A stretch of 64,000 bases of DNA from Mucilaginibacter geliditolerans (GTDB lineage: Bacteria; Bacteroidota; Bacteroidia; Sphingobacteriales; Sphingobacteriaceae): the NCBI RefSeq assembly GCF_014200495.1, contig NZ_JACHBY010000009.1, forward strand, positions 124,001 through 188,000. The letters run 5' to 3'. Positions 34,615-44,232 of this stretch are shown here, piece after piece. The notes below the pieces were generated by a model, which worked only from the letters and a program-made list of their open reading frames with translations, was not told the DNA's origin and did no database searches. Positions within the stretch are counted from its first letter, which is position 1, and every line of letters starts with the position of its first letter. The position numbers and the translations under genes were made by a program.

Positions 34615-37065
34615 TTATTGATTACCTGTGCCTTTGTTGCTGTTTTTCGTATCGTCGTTATCTATCCCGTGTTGATTTTTCTTGATGTCGCTGTTCAGTC
34701 TGCCAAACTTGTAGCTCACCCTTAGGGCAAATGTACGGTATGTTTGCTCATGATTATCCACCTGCGAAAAATCTGGGGTATTGGTTGTTGAGCTTCCATG
34801 CCAATATTTGCTCCATGGGTTATTAGCTACTAAGGATATGCTGGCGGTTTTTTTCAGGAAATCTTTACTGAATACATAGGAATTAAATATAAAATAACTT
34901 GATTTCCCCTGTAAAGTAACATTGCCGCTAAAGTAACCGGTGTTCATTCCTATGCGGTAGCCGCTTGCAAATTTGTAACTGATACTGGTAAACATATTGC
35001 CCATGTAACCGCTATTTTTGTACGACGTTCCATTATAAAAACCCTGCAACCATAAGCGATTTAATAAACCATTAATGTTTACTGATAGTTTTGATGTTAT
35101 AGGAATATTAGCATTAATGTTATAGCCCAAAGTTCTGTTGCTGCCTAAATTTTGATAAGTTGAGTAAGTAACTGTATCCAGTTGATTACCTATTGTCTCC
35201 GTTTTAAGGCTGGTCACGTTTTGGATAGAATTGTTGGAAAACGAATAACTGAACCCTGTATTTATTGATGCTTTTGAAAAATGACTGTAATTTAACTCAA
35301 ATACATGGTTTAATTCGGGTTTCAGATTGGGATTACCTGAGCTGATGAACTGCGGATCGGACCTGTCAACAAAAGGATTTAACTCACTTATAGAAGGGCG
35401 TTGTATACGCTCTGTAAACCCAAAATTGATACTGTTATTTTTAAACTGGCGCTGTATAGAAACAGATGGAATAAGATTGGTATAATTTGTGTTTAAGGTA
35501 GAACCCACCGAACTAAAATCAGCATTAACGGTAGTTTCCTCTAATCGTAACCCGGCCTTTCCTGTCCAGTCCTTTAATTTTACCTGGTATGAGTTGTATA
35601 AACTGTATACATCCTGGTGATAATTAAAGTTGTTGGTTTGCTCGTCATTTTGCAGGTATTCATTACTTTGCGTGTTAGCCAATGTATCCTGGTGAAAATC
35701 ACTGAAATTATTTCTGAAGATGGCTTTACCGCCTACTTCAAGACTAAACTTTTTAAAAGGCTGCGCATAATCAATCTGTACTGTTTGATCTCTTTCACCG
35801 GAATTATTGTATTGACGGAAATTTGGCTGGCGATAATTGATCGTATCAGTAAATAAGTTCTGATTGTATTCATTATCAGGAGAATAACTATACCTGTATG
35901 ACAAGGTCAATAACTGATCCTTACTCTTTTTAAACCCTAGCTGATAATTAATGCTTGCATCAACACCAGTATACTTTGAAGTACTGCCATTGTTTGTAGC
36001 ATATTGCTGCGAGATAATATTATTCATCACAGTTTGTGTAAAACTGCCTTCGCCATTGTTATTTATACCATTATTGAAATCAATTGACGCGGTAACCAGG
36101 TTAAGCGAATCAATCTCATAGCTAAATTCACCATCAAAATACTTGTAGTTGCCGGTATAATCGGCACTGCCAGATTGTGTTAAAACAGATGCCGGGTTAA
36201 AAAAGGTTTGTGTATTATCAAAGGGATTTGTGGATTTGTTTTGTCGGCCCAAGCCTGCGTAGCCAGAAAAACCGAACTTACCTTCCTTTACCGTGCCATT
36301 TAAATTAACGCCGGGGCCCCAAATTGTATTATAGCGCGCATTAACGCCAATGTTATAACCCTGGTCGGCATTTTTTGTGGTGATGATATTAATGATACCA
36401 GCTAAGCCTTCCGCATCATATTTTGCCGGAGGTGTAGTGATCACCTCAATTTTTACAATGTTGGTAGCCGGCATAGACCGTAATACATCCGACGGATTTT
36501 TAGCTAGCAAAGCTGATTCTTTACCATTTACCAATATTTTATAGTTGCCGCTGCCTTTCAGCTGGATATTATCGTTCGCATCAACCGTTAATAAGGGCAC
36601 CTTTCGCATCATATCCAGCGCAGTTATCGATTTACTTTCCGGGTCGGAAGATACGTTATAGCTAATACGGTCAACTTCCTGTTGCATCAGGGGTTTTACA
36701 GCTGTTACCGAAACTTCCTTTAATTGATTGGTTGCCGGTTTCAGTTTTATTTTACCTGCATTAGTAACGCCTGCGGCAGATGATATATTAATAACCTTAG
36801 TGCTATATCCTATAAAAGCCAATACAAGCTGATATTTTTTGCCTGCCGGAGCCTTCAGTTCGAAACTACCGTCATCTTTTGTTAAATTACTTTTTACGGG
36901 TACTTTAGTTTGGGCATCCTGTAAAGCTACGGTAACATAGCCCTGTGGCTGGTTGGTCACCGAATCGATCACGATACCTTTAACAGTTACGATTGGAACA
37001 GCATTTTGAGCCAATGCCATGGCATAAAAATAACAGCACAGCGCTGTTAGTAGAATTTTTCTCAT
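34615..37065 (-). CDS. TonB-receptor-like outer-membrane beta-barrel protein
   Basis: The 816-residue product has a signal peptide (residues 1-19), a carboxypeptidase-regulatory-like domain (~25-112), a plug domain (~120-225, including EVITTPPAKYDAEGLAGIINI) and a barrel to about residue 785. A short Asn/Lys/Asp-rich tail follows. It belongs to the outer membrane beta-barrel family common in Bacteroidota. No SusD partner is adjacent, so it is not a polysaccharide-utilisation pair; the ligand is unknown. Its stop is 6 bp before the ArsC-like gene. Confidence 0.9.
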   Translation of the reverse strand: MRKILLTALCCYFYAMALAQNAVPIVTVKGIVIDSVTNQPQGYVTVALQDAQTKVPVKSNLTKDDGSFELKAPAGKKYQLVLAFIGYSTKVINISSAAGVTNAGKIKLKPATNQLKEVSVTAVKPLMQQEVDRISYNVSSDPESKSITALDMMRKVPLLTVDANDNIQLKGSGNYKILVNGKESALLAKNPSDVLRSMPATNIVKIEVITTPPAKYDAEGLAGIINIITTKNADQGYNIGVNARYNTIWGPGVNLNGTVKEGKFGFSGYAGLGRQNKSTNPFDNTQTFFNPASVLTQSGSADYTGNYKYFDGEFSYEIDSLNLVTASIDFNNGINNNGEGSFTQTVMNNIISQQYATNNGSTSKYTGVDASINYQLGFKKSKDQLLTLSYRYSYSPDNEYNQNLFTDTINYRQPNFRQYNNSGERDQTVQIDYAQPFKKFSLEVGGKAIFRNNFSDFHQDTLANTQSNEYLQNDEQTNNFNYHQDVYSLYNSYQVKLKDWTGKAGLRLEETTVNADFSSVGSTLNTNYTNLIPSVSIQRQFKNNSINFGFTERIQRPSISELNPFVDRSDPQFISSGNPNLKPELNHVFELNYSHFSKASINTGFSYSFSNNSIQNVTSLKTETIGNQLDTVTYSTYQNLGSNRTLGYNINANIPITSKLSVNINGLLNRLWLQGFYNGTSYKNSGYMGNMFTSISYKFASGYRIGMNTGYFSGNVTLQGKSSYFIFNSYVFSKDFLKKTASISLVANNPWSKYWHGSSTTNTPDFSQVDNHEQTYRTFALRVSYKFGRLNSDIKKNQHGIDNDDTKNSNKGTGNQ

Positions 37066-37214
37066 ATGACGTTAATAGTTGCTTAGGTAGACGTAGAAAT
37101 TATCTGTTCGTTACAAACAGGTAAAGGTATTTTTATGCAGGTAAAGGTATTTTACTTTTTACAGACAAAAAAGCATTTAACAAACTTTAACTAAAAGATT
37201 AGTTTAAATTAACA

Positions 37215-37778
37215 CTACAACCTATTGTACTTAGTCATAGTAAGTTCCGTACCAATTGTGGCGAAACTTTTTATAATTTCAATAGAGCGGTCAATCAATG
37301 CAGGGAGTTCAGGTTTTTCATCATCATCAAAGCCGCTCAGTACATAATCAACCTGGCGGCCTTTAGGGTAGTTATCACTCACGCCAAAACGCAGGCGCGC
37401 GTATTCATTGTTGCCAAGGGTAGCCTCGATATGCTTTAAACCGTTATGCCCGGCAGCGCTTCCTTTAGGTTTCAGGCGTAGCGTGCCTAATGGCAATGCA
37501 ATATCATCCACAATAACCAATACATTTTCAACGGGGATCTTCAGTTCCTTCATCCAATGATTAAGGGCTTTACCGCTCAAATTCATATAGGTGGTTGGCT
37601 TAATAAGGTATAGCGTACGGCTTTTGTAGTTTACTTCGGTATAATAAGCCAGGCGCATGTTATAAAACTTAACATTTTCCTGCTTGGCCATTTCATCCAA
37701 TACCATAAACCCGATGTTATGCCGGGTATCAGCATATTCAGGACCAATGTTACCTAAACCAACTATAAGATATTTCAT
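37215..37778 (-). CDS. pth: Peptidyl-tRNA hydrolase
   Basis: The 187-residue product starts KYLIVGLGNIGPEYADTRHN, with the catalytic histidine in TRHNIGF and the conserved KPTTYMNLSGKA, VIVDDIALPLG and GSAAGHNGLKHI. It recycles tRNA from dropped-off peptidyl-tRNA. It follows rplY and prs on the same strand, an order found widely in Bacteroidota. Confidence 0.97.
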   Translation of the reverse strand: MKYLIVGLGNIGPEYADTRHNIGFMVLDEMAKQENVKFYNMRLAYYTEVNYKSRTLYLIKPTTYMNLSGKALNHWMKELKIPVENVLVIVDDIALPLGTLRLKPKGSAAGHNGLKHIEATLGNNEYARLRFGVSDNYPKGRQVDYVLSGFDDDEKPELPALIDRSIEIIKSFATIGTELTMTKYNRL

Positions 37779-37884
37779 AAGCCCCTAACCCCTAAAGGGG
37801 AACTTTTTGATTTGCACGATTGAATCGCTTTGTTATTTAATAAATAGCGATGGGTTTGAAACCATGAGCGTTCAAAATCCTGAA

Positions 37885-37977
37885 TGTCATGCTGAATTTA
37901 TTTCAGCACCCCACTTGCAAAGTGTATACCAGGCAAGCCGCTTGTCCTGTGAGATGCCGAAACAAGTTCGGCATGAC
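37885..37977. repeat. Interspersed inverted repeat, family A, copy 2
   Basis: The copy has the same arms (TGTCATGCTGAATTTATTTC and GAAACAAGTTCGGCATGAC) as 7461-7552. The gap 37779-38120 also has CCCCTAAAGGGGA words near both ends but no gene. Confidence 0.75.
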
Positions 37978-38120
37978 GGTGGATTATAACGTTTCGATTC
38001 CTCCCGATTTCAAACCTGTCGCTATGCGAAGATATTATTTCTATACAAGAACAGCGATAAGTAAACTTATCGCTGTTCAAATTAGTTAACCCTTAACTCC
38101 CCCTTCAGGGGGGCGGGGGC

Positions 38121-38705
38121 TTATTTTTTGCCTGAAGCAGCTTCCTGCTCAGCCTGACGTAATGCACGTGAAGTAGTTACCGATACAATGGTATCTTCAA
38201 TAGCGTTAGTAATGATTAAGTTAGCTACTTTAATTTCAGCAACTTTTACTGATTTACCAACTTCTAAACCTTCAATGCTTACTTCAATCGCATCTAAGTG
38301 ATCTTTAGGTAATGCTTTGATACGTAATTTTCTTAGTTTCTGAACTAATTTACCACCGGCTTTAACACCTGATGAGCTTCCGGTTAATTTAATCGGAATT
38401 TCAATGGTAACTGGTTTTTTCTCATCTAACAATAGAAAATCTACGTGGATGATCTGCTCAGTTAATGGGTGAAACTGGATATCTTTAATGATAGCCTGTG
38501 AAGTTACACCAGCAATTTGTAAATCGATGAAATGAACAACCGGTGTATAAACTACGGCTTTCAAATCAGCTGCGGACACTGCAAAGTGGGTTTGGGTTGG
38601 CCCACCGTAAAGTACTGCTGGTACCAGGCTCTGGTAACGCAATTCCTTCGCGTCTCGTTTCCCTACGTTCTCTCTTAAAGAACCGCTAATAGCAATTGAT
38701 TTCAT
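38121..38705 (-). CDS. rplY: Ribosomal protein bL25 / general stress protein CTC
   Basis: The 194-residue product has the N-terminal L25 fold that binds 5S rRNA (SLRENVGKRDAKELRYQSLVPAVLYGG) and the longer CTC-type C-terminal domain, ending in an Ala/Glu-rich tail. It lies between prs and pth. Confidence 0.95.
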   Translation of the reverse strand: MKSIAISGSLRENVGKRDAKELRYQSLVPAVLYGGPTQTHFAVSAADLKAVVYTPVVHFIDLQIAGVTSQAIIKDIQFHPLTEQIIHVDFLLLDEKKPVTIEIPIKLTGSSSGVKAGGKLVQKLRKLRIKALPKDHLDAIEVSIEGLEVGKSVKVAEIKVANLIITNAIEDTIVSVTTSRALRQAEQEAASGKK

Positions 38706-38725
38706 TTGTTTTTATTTATTCTTGT

Positions 38726-38832
38726 TAATAGTTGATGGTTCATAGTAAACTATGCCCACCTTGTGTATTCTCTTTTTATTATGATGATCTGTTGTTCAAA
38801 AACTATGAACTATGAACCATCAGCCATGAACT
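38726..38832. repeat. Heptad-periodic inverted repeat (TCATAGT / ATGAACT type), second copy
   Basis: Left units TAATAGT, TGATGGT, then TCATAGT occupy 38726-38746. Right units AAAAACT, ATGAACT and three more occupy 38798-38832 and end 4 bp before the prs stop. Same word family as 10601-10707, but with a different 51-bp centre. Confidence 0.85.
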
Positions 38833-38835
38833 TTC

Positions 38836-39780
38836 TCAATCCACCTTAAACAACTGGCTTATTGAGCCATGTTCGTTTACATTTTCAATAGCACTTGCAA
38901 ACAGTTTAGCGGTTGTTAATACTCTTATCTTCTCGCTTTGATATTTCAGTGGTATAGTATCCGTAACTATCAGCTCAGTTAATACCGAATTCTCGATAGT
39001 TTCATATGCTTTTCCTGATAATACCGGGTGCGTACAAACCGCTCTTACGGTACGTGCGCCACGCTCCATAATTAATGCTGCTGCTTTAGCCAGCGTACCT
39101 GCGGTATCGCAAATATCATCTATCAGTACAATGTCCTGATCGGTTACATCACCTATCAGTGTCATTGATTCAATTTCATTTGCACGTTTGCGGCGTTTAT
39201 CGCAAATAACAACCTCGGCATTAAAAAACTTGGCGAAGCTGCGTGCCCTGTATGAACCGCCCATATCCGGCGAGGCAATCGTTAAATTACCTAAGCCCAG
39301 GCTTTTTATATAAGGTACAAAAATGATCGAAGCATCCAGGTGATCAACCGGGATGTCAAAAAATCCTTGTATCTGAGCCGCGTGCAGATCCATGGTCATA
39401 ATACGGTTAATACCCGCTGCAACCAATAAATTAGCTACCAGCTTTGAGCCGATTGCCACACGTGGTTTGTCTTTTCTATCCTGGCGTGCCAGCCCAAAGT
39501 AAGGGATAACTGCCGTTACATAATGTGCTGATGCCCTGCGTGCAGCGTCAATCAGCATTAGTAATTCAATTAAGTTATCAGTTGGCGGGTTGGTTGATTG
39601 TATTAAAAACACATCGCAACCACGTACTGATTCATTAAAATGCGGCTGAAATTCGCCATCACTAAATACTGAAAGGGTCACCTCACCTAATTCGCGCCCG
39701 TAAGCATCAGCAATATTTTGTGCCAATACTTGAGTACCTGAACCTGCAAATAACTTAATGGGGTTAAACTGTAAAGGCAT
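38836..39780 (-). CDS. prs: Ribose-phosphate pyrophosphokinase
   Basis: The 314-residue product matches PRPP synthase: ADAYGRELGEVTLSVFSDGE, the metal site DLHAAQIQGFFDIPVDHL, and the PRPP-binding loop DIVLIDDICDTAGTLAKAA. It supplies PRPP for nucleotide, His and Trp synthesis. It is first in the prs-rplY-pth string; a heptad repeat separates it from rplY and another lies upstream. Confidence 0.97.
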   Translation of the reverse strand: MPLQFNPIKLFAGSGTQVLAQNIADAYGRELGEVTLSVFSDGEFQPHFNESVRGCDVFLIQSTNPPTDNLIELLMLIDAARRASAHYVTAVIPYFGLARQDRKDKPRVAIGSKLVANLLVAAGINRIMTMDLHAAQIQGFFDIPVDHLDASIIFVPYIKSLGLGNLTIASPDMGGSYRARSFAKFFNAEVVICDKRRKRANEIESMTLIGDVTDQDIVLIDDICDTAGTLAKAAALIMERGARTVRAVCTHPVLSGKAYETIENSVLTELIVTDTIPLKYQSEKIRVLTTAKLFASAIENVNEHGSISQLFKVD

Positions 39781-39790
39781 CTTCTATATT

Positions 39791-39956
39791 ATTTCGAATA
39801 TCGAATTTTCGATTTCGGATTTGATTTATAATGATTTAGAATATTTAATCAGCTTGAATATCCTGTTGCCAAAGCTACTATAAAACAATTCGGATTTCGA
39901 TTTTTTAAACCGGAAAAAATCCGAAATCAAAAACCCGAAATCCGAAATCAAATTTT
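39791..39956. repeat. Longest heptad-periodic inverted repeat (ATTTCGA / CGAAATC type)
   Basis: Five 7-mers (ATTTCGA, ATATCGA and variants) run from 39791 to 39825. On the right, ten contiguous 7-mer steps run from 39887 to 39956, ending CGAAATC, CGAAATC, AAATTTT directly beside the tRNA 3' end. The gap up to 40245 holds only this, the tRNA and AT-rich sequence. Confidence 0.8.
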
Positions 39957-39957
39957 G

Positions 39958-40028
39958 TTGCCCGACCAGGATTCGAACCTAGACAAACGGTACCAAAAAC
40001 CGTCGTACTACCATTATACTATCAGGCA
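39958..40028 (-). tRNA. tRNA-Gln (anticodon TTG)
   Basis: On the minus strand the 71-nt molecule has a 7-bp acceptor stem (TGCCTGA with TCGGGCA, one G-T pair), a D-arm with TGGTAGTAC, an anticodon stem ACGGT/ACCGT around loop TTTTGGT (anticodon TTG), and T-arm GGTTCGAATCC. The 3' CCA is not encoded. Confidence 0.95.
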
Positions 40029-40245
40029 ATCTCCTATGGTTTGTTATCCATCCCAAAAAGGAATGCAAATATAAGGCGATTTTTTTGTTATCAAAAGCAA
40101 TTTTTCAAAAAGTATGAAATATCTTCATTATTTTTAAAATGACTAATTTGATCTGCTATAAGCTGCCTGTCGATATAAACACTACATAACTACTAAATTA
40201 TTTGATATTCAGCTTGATAACATATTCCTCAACCATAATTACACT

Positions 40246-41634
40246 ATGAAAACATCACAACTAACGGCTTTTATTCTGCTGTTTATATTTTTTTCTTCCC
40301 GTTTATCGGCACAACAAAAGAGCAGTAATGATTCATTAACCGCCAAATTGGATGACTATTTGACCTCAGCTGTGCAAGCCGGGCAGTTTAATGGCACCGC
40401 ATTAGTTGCAGAAAAAGGAAAGATCATCCTGCAAAAAGGTTACGGCTGGAAGAATTTTTCAGCACATACGCTCAACGATAATAATACCCTTTATCAGATA
40501 GGTTCTTTAACCAAACCCTTCACGGCAATTATTATATTAAAGCTACAGGAAGAGGGCAAATTATCTGTAAATGACCTTTTAAGTAAATATTTCCCTGACC
40601 AAAAGGGCGCTGATCAAATCACTATCCAAAATTTACTGGACCATACTTCGGGCATTTATAATTATACTGACGATATCGGGCCCGAAGATTCGGCTATAGT
40701 TAGCCACCCCATAGATAGGCAATTAGCATTGGATGTATTTATTAATAAGGACCTGCTATTTAAACCGGGAACAAAATTCAGTTATAGCAATTCCGGATAT
40801 TTTCTATTGGGAATGATCATAGAGAAAATAACAGGCAAGCCGTATCAGCAAGTGCTAAGGCAGTTTATCTTCACCCCTCTCGAAATGCACCATACCGGGT
40901 TCGACTATATTAATTTAAAGGACGCTGCAAAAGCAACAGGGTACGATGTTTTTGATAGCACCCGGCATAGCATTGCTGTAAAATGGGATTCCACGGTTAC
41001 TTACTCTGCCGGATCTATTTATAGCACCGCCGGAGATCTGTATAAATGGAGCAAAGCCATCGCAAAAGGCGAAATCTTATCTGCGGCTTCGTGGAAACAG
41101 GCGTTTACCCCCAATCTCGGTAATTATGGTGATGGCTGGTGGATTGATACGCTCTACGGCAACAAATACGTTACGCACAGTGGCGGCATGCCTGGTTTTA
41201 TGGCAAATTTTGTTTATTATCCTGATAAGGACATCACCATTATTTTGCTGAATAATTTTGGCAACTTTGGGCAAAGCCTGCTATCCGTAAATATGGGGTT
41301 ATCTGCTATTATGTTTAACAAGCCCTATCTAAATTATACTGCTAACAAAGAGGTGGCAACTGATAAAAATACTTTACAAGCCTATACAGGCACATATGTT
41401 TATAACGATCAGCATAAATTGATCATTACCCTTGAAAACAATACGTTATTTGTTGAGGACACTAATCCACAGGATAAATTGCCTAAAGTACAATTACACT
41501 ACGGAGATGGTGATATGTTGTATATAACTGAGGCCAATTTAAAGTTTCAGTTTATAAAGGATTCAACCAACCACTATTATAAGCTAATTACCTATAATAG
41601 TGGCGGGAAAGATGCAGAATGGTTAAAGAAGTAA
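40246..41634 (+). CDS. Secreted serine hydrolase of the class C beta-lactamase fold
   Basis: The 462-residue product has a signal peptide (cleaved near SAQQ) and the three penicillin-binding motifs: SxxK at Ser87-Lys90 (IGSLTKPF), YSN in FSYSNSGYF and HSGGMPGF in place of KTG. A C-terminal lipocalin-like DUF3471-type region follows residue ~370. It may be an esterase or D-amino peptidase rather than an antibiotic-hydrolysing enzyme. Monocistronic. Confidence 0.9.
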   Translation: MKTSQLTAFILLFIFFSSRLSAQQKSSNDSLTAKLDDYLTSAVQAGQFNGTALVAEKGKIILQKGYGWKNFSAHTLNDNNTLYQIGSLTKPFTAIIILKLQEEGKLSVNDLLSKYFPDQKGADQITIQNLLDHTSGIYNYTDDIGPEDSAIVSHPIDRQLALDVFINKDLLFKPGTKFSYSNSGYFLLGMIIEKITGKPYQQVLRQFIFTPLEMHHTGFDYINLKDAAKATGYDVFDSTRHSIAVKWDSTVTYSAGSIYSTAGDLYKWSKAIAKGEILSAASWKQAFTPNLGNYGDGWWIDTLYGNKYVTHSGGMPGFMANFVYYPDKDITIILLNNFGNFGQSLLSVNMGLSAIMFNKPYLNYTANKEVATDKNTLQAYTGTYVYNDQHKLIITLENNTLFVEDTNPQDKLPKVQLHYGDGDMLYITEANLKFQFIKDSTNHYYKLITYNSGGKDAEWLKK

Positions 41635-41647
41635 AATAAAGCGTTGC

Positions 41648-42604
41648 TTATTCTTCTATCACCACGCCCATTGAGCAGAATTTATCGATCCGCTCAGTAA
41701 CTACATCATCAATATTTTTTTCTTTTAATACTTTAAGATCTTTTAAAAGCTGTTTTTTCAGGGTTGATGCCATAGCAACCGGATCCTGGTGAGCGCCGCC
41801 AAGTGGTTCTTTTATAATGCCATCAATCAACTTGTTCTTCAGCATTTCGCTTGAGGTAAGTTTTAAAACCTCTGCCGCTCTTTCCTTATTCTCCCATGTT
41901 TTCCAAAGGATGGTTGAGCAGTTTTCAGGAGAGATAACCGAATACCATGAGTTTTCCAGCATCAGCACCCTATCGCCAATACCAATGCCCAACGCGCCGC
42001 CCGACGCACCTTCACCAATAATTATGCAAATAATAGGCACTTTTAGCACCGACATTTCCATCAGGTTACGTGCAATAGCCTCGCCTTGTCCGCGTTCTTC
42101 AGCCTCAAGGCCGGGGAATGCTCCGGGGGTATCTATTAAAGTAATAACCGGTTTGTTGAATTTTTCGGCAAGCTTCATCAGCCTTAATGCCTTGCGGTAA
42201 CCCTCGGGGTTAGCCATACCGAAGTTTCGGTACTGGCGCTCCTTGGTATTACGGCCTTTTTGCTGGCCAATAAACATAGCTGTTTGCCCGTTTATAGAGC
42301 CAAACCCACCTATTATAGCTTTATCATCGCCCACTGTCCTATCGCCATGCAGCTCAATAAAGTCGTCACACATCAGCTCAATATACTGTAAAGTATATGG
42401 CCTTTCGGGGTGGCGGGATATCTGTACCTTTTGCCAGCCGGTGAGGTTGGCATATATTTCGCGCTTCGCGGTTTCCAGCTTTTCTTCAAGTTCTGCAACC
42501 GAAGCGGACATGTCCAGTTTATTTTTATCTTCAAGCTGCTTCACTTTCTCAATCTGCACTTGCAGGTCAGCTAAAGGCTTTTCAAAATCAAACGTAATCT
42601 TCAT
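41648..42604 (-). CDS. accA: Acetyl-CoA carboxylase carboxyltransferase subunit alpha
   Basis: The 318-residue product has the N-terminal helices ([19 protein letters not shown]), then [20 protein letters not shown] and the carboxyltransferase core [20 protein letters not shown] with [12 protein letters not shown]. It transfers CO2 from carboxybiotin to acetyl-CoA in fatty-acid synthesis. The other subunits are not in the window. Confidence 0.97.
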   Translation of the reverse strand: MKITFDFEKPLADLQVQIEKVKQLEDKNKLDMSASVAELEEKLETAKREIYANLTGWQKVQISRHPERPYTLQYIELMCDDFIELHGDRTVGDDKAIIGGFGSINGQTAMFIGQQKGRNTKERQYRNFGMANPEGYRKALRLMKLAEKFNKPVITLIDTPGAFPGLEAEERGQGEAIARNLMEMSVLKVPIICIIIGEGASGGALGIGIGDRVLMLENSWYSVISPENCSTILWKTWENKERAAEVLKLTSSEMLKNKLIDGIIKEPLGGAHQDPVAMASTLKKQLLKDLKVLKEKNIDDVVTERIDKFCSMGVVIEE

Positions 42605-42651
42605 ACTTTGTATTGAGGCCGCTAATTTAACTAAATGAAACGGAATATTGA

Positions 42652-43305
42652 TTATTTATGATTTTCCAATGACTCAAGATGTTTGATCTGAGCCGGACTA
42701 AGCAACCGTTCAGTATTATAACAGGCTACTAAAATGGCCGTTCTGAGTTCGCCCTGGTATAATCCGTAACGATTTGCATAAAAAATAACACTGCCTTCAT
42801 CTAATTTTCCTCCTTTGAACAAATCATCAAGCGTTTGCTCATTTTTAATGATGATACCGCCCATCTCCAACCTTTTGCGGTGTAGCTCGGTAGCAATAGC
42901 AGTTATTTTATTGATCTGTATCGGACTAAGATCAATCCTTTTTTTATACTTTACCACCTCATCAGGCATCGGAAAATGGTTTAATACGGCCACCAGGTTC
43001 ATATTATACAGGTCGTCTCCTTTTAATAGGGCGCTGTATTGCTCATAAGTAAGTGTTTTAAGCGGCGAGTGTTGTGCGCTATCGGCCGGATGAATAACCG
43101 CGATTGCTTTTGATATGCTATCGGGAGAGTGAATAGTTGCAATCGGCTTTGCCGTTGTATCAGTTTTGTGCCGGATGGGGGTGTCGAGCGAATGTTTTGT
43201 TGTGTTATCCGGCAGATTTTTGATAGTACTATCAGCCGTAGTCTGCGCATTTACATGCGCTAAAAACAATACAATACAAATGGATAAGGCTATTTTTTTT
43301 ATCAT
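42652..43305 (-). CDS. Spy/CpxP-like periplasmic protein
   Basis: The 217-residue product has a signal peptide (residues 1-20), a disordered Thr/Ser/Asp/His-rich linker (~21-85), and a helical C-terminal domain. Two LSPxQ motifs ([10 protein letters not shown] and [10 protein letters not shown]) frame that domain, as in Spy/CpxP-like chaperones and zinc-resistance regulators. It follows an ECF sigma factor gene on the same strand but a terminator separates them. Role uncertain. Confidence 0.65.
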   Translation of the reverse strand: MIKKIALSICIVLFLAHVNAQTTADSTIKNLPDNTTKHSLDTPIRHKTDTTAKPIATIHSPDSISKAIAVIHPADSAQHSPLKTLTYEQYSALLKGDDLYNMNLVAVLNHFPMPDEVVKYKKRIDLSPIQINKITAIATELHRKRLEMGGIIIKNEQTLDDLFKGGKLDEGSVIFYANRYGLYQGELRTAILVACYNTERLLSPAQIKHLESLENHK

Positions 43306-43374
43306 AGTTGGGCAGCTTTATTCAATTTATCAATAATACATACAATATTTTTTACTGCATAGGCTTTAAAAAAG

Positions 43375-43406
43375 GAAGAACCCACTTTGTATAAAATGGG
43401 TTCTTC
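43375..43406 (-). terminator. Terminator of the ECF sigma gene
   Basis: A 10-bp perfect stem (GAAGAACCCA and complement) is followed on the minus strand by CCTTTTTTAAA. It lies 28 bp past the sigma stop. Confidence 0.85.
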
Positions 43407-43433
43407 TGATAATATATGTTGAGTTTAATTGTG

Positions 43434-43973
43434 TTAAAATTCTTCGGCGTATACTGGTTTTTTAACGCCGTTATCATAAGCCTTTAAACTTTTCTTCAAT
43501 AATTTGCGGGCAACGTGTATGCGGGTTTTAACGGTTCCGATAGGAATAATTAAATGATCGGCAATTTCATGGTATTTATGTCCTTCAAAATACATGGTGA
43601 ACGGTATATAATAATCTTCAGGCAGGCGATCAAGGGCGCGTTTAATATCATCCATCACAAATTTTGATTCACCTTGATTTTTTGTTGAACTGAATACCAG
43701 GTTTGGTGATGAAATCTCATCAGACTTGGTAACAAATGTGCTCATTTTAACAAAACGGCGATAATTGTTGATGAAGGTATTTTTCATGATGGTATACAAC
43801 CATCCTTTTAAATTTGTGCCTTCTTTAAACTTATTGTAATAAGTTATGGCTTTCAACATTGTATCCTGGACAAGGTCGTTAGCATCGTCTGCGTCATGCG
43901 TGAAATGTAAAGCATATGACCTTAATGAACTGGCCTGACGTAATACTAGGGTGTTAAACTCAATCTTTGTCAT
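43434..43973 (-). CDS. ECF-type RNA polymerase sigma factor
   Basis: The 179-residue product has region 2 (DADDANDLVQDTMLKAITYY, GWLYTIMKNTFINNYRR) and region 4 (LPEDYYIPFTMYFEGHKYHE, IPIGTVKTRIHVARKLLKK). No anti-sigma gene follows; the neighbour beyond the terminator is a Spy/CpxP-like protein. The upstream gap 43974-44232 has no recognisable element. Confidence 0.92.
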   Translation of the reverse strand: MTKIEFNTLVLRQASSLRSYALHFTHDADDANDLVQDTMLKAITYYNKFKEGTNLKGWLYTIMKNTFINNYRRFVKMSTFVTKSDEISSPNLVFSSTKNQGESKFVMDDIKRALDRLPEDYYIPFTMYFEGHKYHEIADHLIIPIGTVKTRIHVARKLLKKSLKAYDNGVKKPVYAEEF

Positions 43974-44232
43974 TCTGTTTAATGTTTTGTATGGATATCA
44001 AGTCAAACATGATACCACTATGCCAAAACATTAAACTGCAAACAAGGACAATAGCACGTATTTAGTGCTATTGATAAGCAGGCAATCAGTAAACGAGTGG
44101 ATAAATAAGAAAAACAATTAATCTATTGGAAAACAAACCTTTATATAGCGATAAAATTTAAGTTTCACGCTTATTAGGTACGATAAATCAATAAAAACAG
44201 TGACCTGATAAATTTATTTCAACTAAATTTAT

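Noticed and set aside
39787..39957. Could the repeated CGAAATC tract be a CRISPR array?
   Set aside because: Units are 7 bp with no spacers and inverted arms; no cas genes are in the window.
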